From Prosapia bicincta (lineage: Eukaryota > Arthropoda > Insecta > Hemiptera > Cercopidae), in contig JBAIZL010000007.1 in NCBI GenBank assembly GCA_036971475.1, positions 36,146,283 through 36,210,282 of the forward strand: a stretch of 64,000 nucleotides of DNA, in the 5' to 3' direction. Positions within the stretch are counted from its first letter, which is position 1. Each line of letters opens with the position of its first letter. The notes below the pieces were generated by a model. That model worked only from the letters and a program-made list of their open reading frames with translations, was not told where the DNA came from and did no database searches. This document shows, piece after piece, positions 60,204-64,000 of the stretch. The position numbers and the translations under genes were made by a program.

Positions 60204-60206
<3 letters not shown>

Positions 60207-60270
<64 letters not shown>
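60207..60270. repeat. (TA)n microsatellite
   Basis: Uninterrupted TA dinucleotides between the Tigger right end and a PLE-C end. Confidence 0.98.
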
Positions 60271-60272
<2 letters not shown>

Positions 60273-60425
60273 TTTTTTGGACTAGGAGACTGACAGACTT
60301 ACCTTGGTAAGAGTCCACTCTGTAGTCTTGAAATAGAAACACATAAAAGCACTTAAACAATGGTATATTTCAACCACACAGTGGTCTTTGTCAATCGAAG
60401 AGAAAACACAAAAAGAAATATGAGA
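60271..60425 (-). mobile_element. PLE terminal repeat C, single arm
   Basis: Almost identical to the left arm at 31,908-32,060. Its hammerhead-like motif (60,355-60,400, minus strand; TTGACAA, stem II GACCAC/GTGGTT, GAAA) has the cleavage TC changed to CC. No inverted partner follows. Confidence 0.8.
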
Positions 60426-60479
60426 GATTGAAATAAAATAATTATAAATTGTAATCACAGATTGTGTAGAGTAGGAAAA

Positions 60480-60481
<2 letters not shown>

Positions 60482-60553
<72 letters not shown>
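60482..60553. repeat. (TA)n microsatellite
   Basis: TA-rich tract next to the outer end of PLE B'. Confidence 0.97.
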
Positions 60554-60556
<3 letters not shown>

Positions 60557-60665
60557 TTGATATTTTACATTATCCATTGTTTTTCCGTTGCACTGACTTT
60601 ATGAAGTTAATATATTACTGTTGTAAGTAATTTTATCCACCATTAAGTGCAATGATTTTACCTTG

Positions 60666-60709
60666 AGTGATGAGGCACCTTTCGGTCACTTGACCATTGT
60701 CTAATCACT
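60666..60709 (-). ncRNA. Hammerhead-like motif B3
   Basis: Minus strand: stem I AGTGAT / ATCACT kept, core TAGACAA, stem II GGTC(AAGT)GACC, GAAA, GGTGCC, TC. Confidence 0.5.
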
Positions 60710-60930
60710 GATATTTTTCTGGTGTAGATGTTCTGTTTGGTCCGTGATGTTGGTATTTGTTGACGTTACACTCATTTTCTCTTGATCTGTGTGTATGATG
60801 TTTTTATATAGTATGTACAGAAGACATACTATATAAAAACATCATACACACAGATCAAGAGAAAATGAGTGTAACGTCAACAAATACCAACATCACGGAC
60901 AGAACAGAACATCTACACCAGAAAAATATC

Positions 60931-60974
60931 AGTGATTCGACAATGGTCAAGTGACCGAAAGGTGCCTCATCACT
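60931..60974 (+). ncRNA. Hammerhead-like motif B4
   Basis: Plus strand: AGTGAT-TCGACAA-T-GGTC(AAGT)GACC-GAAA-GGTGCC-TC-ATCACT. Confidence 0.55.
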
Positions 60975-61045
60975 CAAGGTAAAATCATTGCACTTAATGG
61001 GGGATAAAATTACTTACAATAGTAATATATTAACTTCATATATAT

Positions 61046-62840
61046 GTGTGTGTGTTCTGTTCTGGTAACAAAATAGGGTTACTTTATAAACAATTTTTTA
61101 AATTTAAATATTTTTTCTTCATGAATTGCTTTATGTATTAAATTAAGTAAAGTGGTATATTTTAAAAAATTCAATTTTAAAATTGGTATGATTATGTGAA
61201 AGTAAATAGCTAGCTGCAAATTGTGTAGTGTCCAAATAGTGTTTAACATTTTCATTTTGTATAAGTAATCAGTATTAAGCCTCTGTTTTTGATCAATAGA
61301 TTTTTCATTTGGTCAGTAAATAACTTTACTATTCACTCAAGTTCCTCGACATGTGTTTCAATAGATGTCTAAGTACATTGGCTGGTTCACTAATTCACTG
61401 CCACTGAAAATGTTATCTCTGTAGGACCTGACACCTCGCAGCATTTTTGTCAGTACTTTGTTTTTTTTCTGGACAACAGTTTTTAATGTATTGATATTTT
61501 TCTTGTAACTAAGAAAATGTTTCAAGTGTTGAGAAGGAAGTTAATAAAAGTATAACAGTTGAAAAGGCTGCGTGTTAGCAGTGTACTTAATTCTTAAAAC
61601 TGGCTTAAATGGGCTGACTTCTTTACACGTTGTGTGATAAAGTATGTAAATACTAAGATGTGTTTAGTAAAAAATATTAAATTTAACTGAATTTACAGTA
61701 GAAAAAATCAGAATCTATGAAGGCAGTTTTTTTTTATAAAATGTTCTAAATACAGTGTTTTTATTTCAGTTTTTAAAGAATGAATTTGTAAAATATATTT
61801 TATATTTGTTATTGTAAACAATTTTTAAAGATTTTGTAATCATTTAATTGTTTCGCATTAATTGTGTCTACGGTGGAAGTTCACTGCATATAAAAATACT
61901 TGTTTAAAGCTAATCTAGCTAATTTTTTTAGCAAAAGAGGTTTCACTGCATTGCTGAAAGCTGAATTTTAATTTTTTTTTTGCAATTGGTCATTAAAAAA
62001 TAAATACTAAAGATAAATCGGTTAAAACCCAAACTGGTTTTTAAATTTCAAAATCTAAAGCCTTCACTCAATAGGAAAATTAGACAATTATGTCATAAAG
62101 AGAAATTAGAAGAGTTTATTTTGAATAAGATCATTTTTCCAAAATTTTTTTTTACTTTGCAACTAGGAGATAATGCTAGGAAATACAGAAAATGTTACTC
62201 AGTTAAATCATTCTTATTGATTATTTAGATTTTTTATTTTATCTTGTTTAACTGTAACTTTAAAATAAAATTTAATCAAATGGAACTTACCTGCTTGCCT
62301 AGCCTTTTCACAAGTACATTATTTACAAAAAAAGGTTTGACAAAATTATTCTTAAACACGAAGTTAATTTCTATTCTTGATGTTTAATTTTGAAAACTTA
62401 ATGTGTAATAAATGTGTATTGTGCTTAATTACCTTCCTTACATTGCATCTTTTGCATGTGAAAGTGTACCGAATTGGAAATCGCTAAAAATGTAATTATT
62501 CTTAGACAAGACAATGTTTCTCACAACATGAAGCATGTTTACAATGAGATTTTCTTTATGATTGAACTTTCTTATTTTCATAAAACATTTTGAAGAATTT
62601 TTGATCATAAGAACAAGGTTAAGTGTTTCCTGTTGAAGAGATCATAACCGCCAGGATTTTGTATACAATTAATATAATTTAAGAACATATAAAGACAACA
62701 ATGTGTTCTCTTTGTTTTAATTGCCAACGTGGGGCAACAATGTGTTTTGGTACACTCATTTCAGTTTCACTGTACATTTATTAAGAGTTCCTATACCAAC
62801 CTATCTGTATATAAATATATATTTATGTATATGAATATAT

Positions 62841-62920
<80 letters not shown>

Positions 62921-63200
62921 TTATTGATAATTATTAGTTAACGTTATGGCTTGAGAAAATAAAAGCTTAAATTTGATTTTAGAGTCCATCGAAATCAAAT
63001 CATTCTTTAAAATATATAAGCTCTTTCAACCTTGTGAATGTATTTGTAAGGAAAGAGCCGGAAATGAGAGTTATATATGTAGTGTCTGATAGTTGTCCCT
63101 CTTGTTGACAACGTAGATTTTTATTACAAGAGGATTTTCTTTAAATAAATAATTTAAAGTGTAAAATTTCTGTATTTATATTTCCTTTTGACTGTTTTCC
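61046..63200. other. AT-rich intergenic sequence
   Basis: No recognisable gene. Contains a (TA)n tract at about 62,845-62,917. Confidence 0.5.
62845..62917. repeat. (TA)n microsatellite
   Basis: Uninterrupted TA dinucleotides. Confidence 0.98.
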
Positions 63201-63539
63201 CCATCCATTCCTTTTATTAGTTAACCATTTTTCATATTCTTGTACTCTTAAGCCTTAGCAATCGACTGTCGGGGCAGCCCTGCCTAGCGTATATTGCATT
63301 TTAGTCGTATGTCGAGGGTTAAACGCCACGATTTTCAAATGGCTATAACTCGTCTACGGCGAAGCCCACGACATTCAATCTTTTACCGTTTGGTGCTACA
63401 CTCTATTGACAATAATTTGAACTATATTGAAAATGTCTAGGAATATGTCAGTCATCAAAAAATCCATTGAGTACTCGTAGCTTGCTGTGGCTTCACGTGC
63501 AATTATTGACTCTGAAATTCCTGATCTTTTACTTGATCC

Positions 63540-64000
63540 TGATTTATCATAATGTAGTTCAGTTTCTTCTTGGAGTGATGTTAGTGACAATGAAAGTGAT
63601 AATGGTGATGTGAATGTGTCAGAAGAGGTAGGTAATTGTGAAATACCTCGATTTGATGAGTGGAACATGTGTTCAGAGTCATTTGTAGGGTTCAATAAGA
63701 TACCATATACAGAGCAATGCAAGGTCCTAGAAATATAAGTCCTTTTTGTAAAAATCCGTTACACTTCTTCCAGTTATTTGTTTCTAACATTTTTTGCTTC
63801 AGTAAATAGTGTCTGAAACTAATAGATACGCTAATGAGAAAATAGCTAAACTAACCCCACTAAGAGATAGATCTATATGGAAAACTTGGACTGATATTAA
63901 CTTAGTTGAATTGAAATCTTGTATTGATGTAGTTTTGAATAGGGCTATGCGTCCAAAATCTGAATTGCAGGATTATTATTGTGAGGATTGGTTAGACTAT
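63540..64000 (+). pseudogene. piggyBac-type transposase, 5' part, runs off the window
   Basis: Plus-strand coding resemblance begins with an acidic N-terminal region (SSWSDVSDNESDNGDVNV, then FDEWNMCSESFVGFNKIPYT). It continues after a frame change with GPRNISPFCKNPLHFFQLFV and, after an in-frame stop, with VSETNRYANEKIAKLTPLRD and ELQDYYCEDWLDY. NPLxFFxLF, ETNRYA and the WKTWTDINLVELKSCIDVVL stretch are typical of DDE_Tnp_1_7 (piggyBac) transposases. The catalytic Asp residues would lie beyond the window. The frameshift and stop mark it as decayed. A TTAA at 63,221-63,224 is a possible left boundary but is unproven. Confidence 0.75.

Larger units (their letters stand above)
59128..60204 (-). 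mobile_element. Tigger-like transposon
   Basis: CAGTAGAACCCCTCAAATCC at the left (next to TA) and GGAATTTAAGAGTTCCACTG at the right are imperfect inverted ends. Decayed transposase lies on the minus strand. A PLE-A terminal unit has inserted or been captured at 60,001-60,108. Confidence 0.8.
60556..61045. mobile_element. PLE terminal repeat B', inverted pair
   Basis: Short palindromic copy of PLE B. The minus-strand half (60,556-60,810) and plus-strand half (60,820-61,045) carry only the last part of the nuclease frame plus the terminal region, meeting at a small hairpin (gtatgtacagaagacatac). Confidence 0.88.

Overview
This is AT-rich animal genomic DNA dominated by one large gene, an insulin receptor / IGF-1 receptor family tyrosine kinase. 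The gene is read left to right and its 3' half is spread over about 48 kb. Twelve exons can be placed from about 1.03 kb to the stop codon at 49,545, with splice phases that agree across every junction. They encode the end of the insert domain with an R-E-K-R processing site, the last fibronectin type III domains, the transmembrane helix, the NPEY juxtamembrane motif and a complete tyrosine kinase. The ligand-binding half lies upstream of the window. Huge introns, a short C-terminal tail and the repeat content suggest an arthropod, possibly a chelicerate such as a horseshoe crab; that assignment is inference and weak.

The introns and the 3' flank are full of mobile elements. From left to right: a Tigger/pogo relic (1.7-2.7 kb), a mariner fragment (6.8 kb), a TA-flanked inverted-repeat element carrying a nested hAT-like MITE (7.8-8.6 kb), a Tigger-like MITE inside a larger palindrome (9.1-9.5 kb), a piggyBac element with TTAA duplications and a broken transposase (9.66-11.46 kb), a TTAA MITE (12.0 kb), a full-length dead mariner (14.5-15.6 kb), a nearly full-length I-superfamily LINE with a 12-bp target-site duplication (16.1-21.9 kb), another TTAA element (25.8-26.6 kb) and several Penelope-like retroelement (PLE) pieces. 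The intron between two kinase exons (33.06-42.31 kb) holds a minisatellite of about 120 copies of a 75-bp unit with higher-order duplications. Its long ORFs on both strands are products of the repeat and not genes. Other simple repeats include a (GT)n tract of about 435 bp and several (TA)n tracts.

Downstream of the gene (49.9-64 kb) no host gene is recognisable. That stretch holds a 31-bp minisatellite, a hAT MITE with target-site duplications, inverted PLE pairs with GIY-YIG endonuclease fragments, a Tigger element with a decayed transposase, and the start of a second piggyBac-type transposase running off the end.

The most interesting signal is a set of hammerhead-ribozyme-like motifs at the ends of at least five PLE families in the window, most of them in inverted pairs. 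Two families have the canonical CTGANGA ... GAAA core. The others carry TTGACAA or TCGACAA in its place, which swaps the core C3-G8 pair for U3-A8. Two of those families keep a good stem I and stem II, and the linker after GAAA is palindromic in most families.
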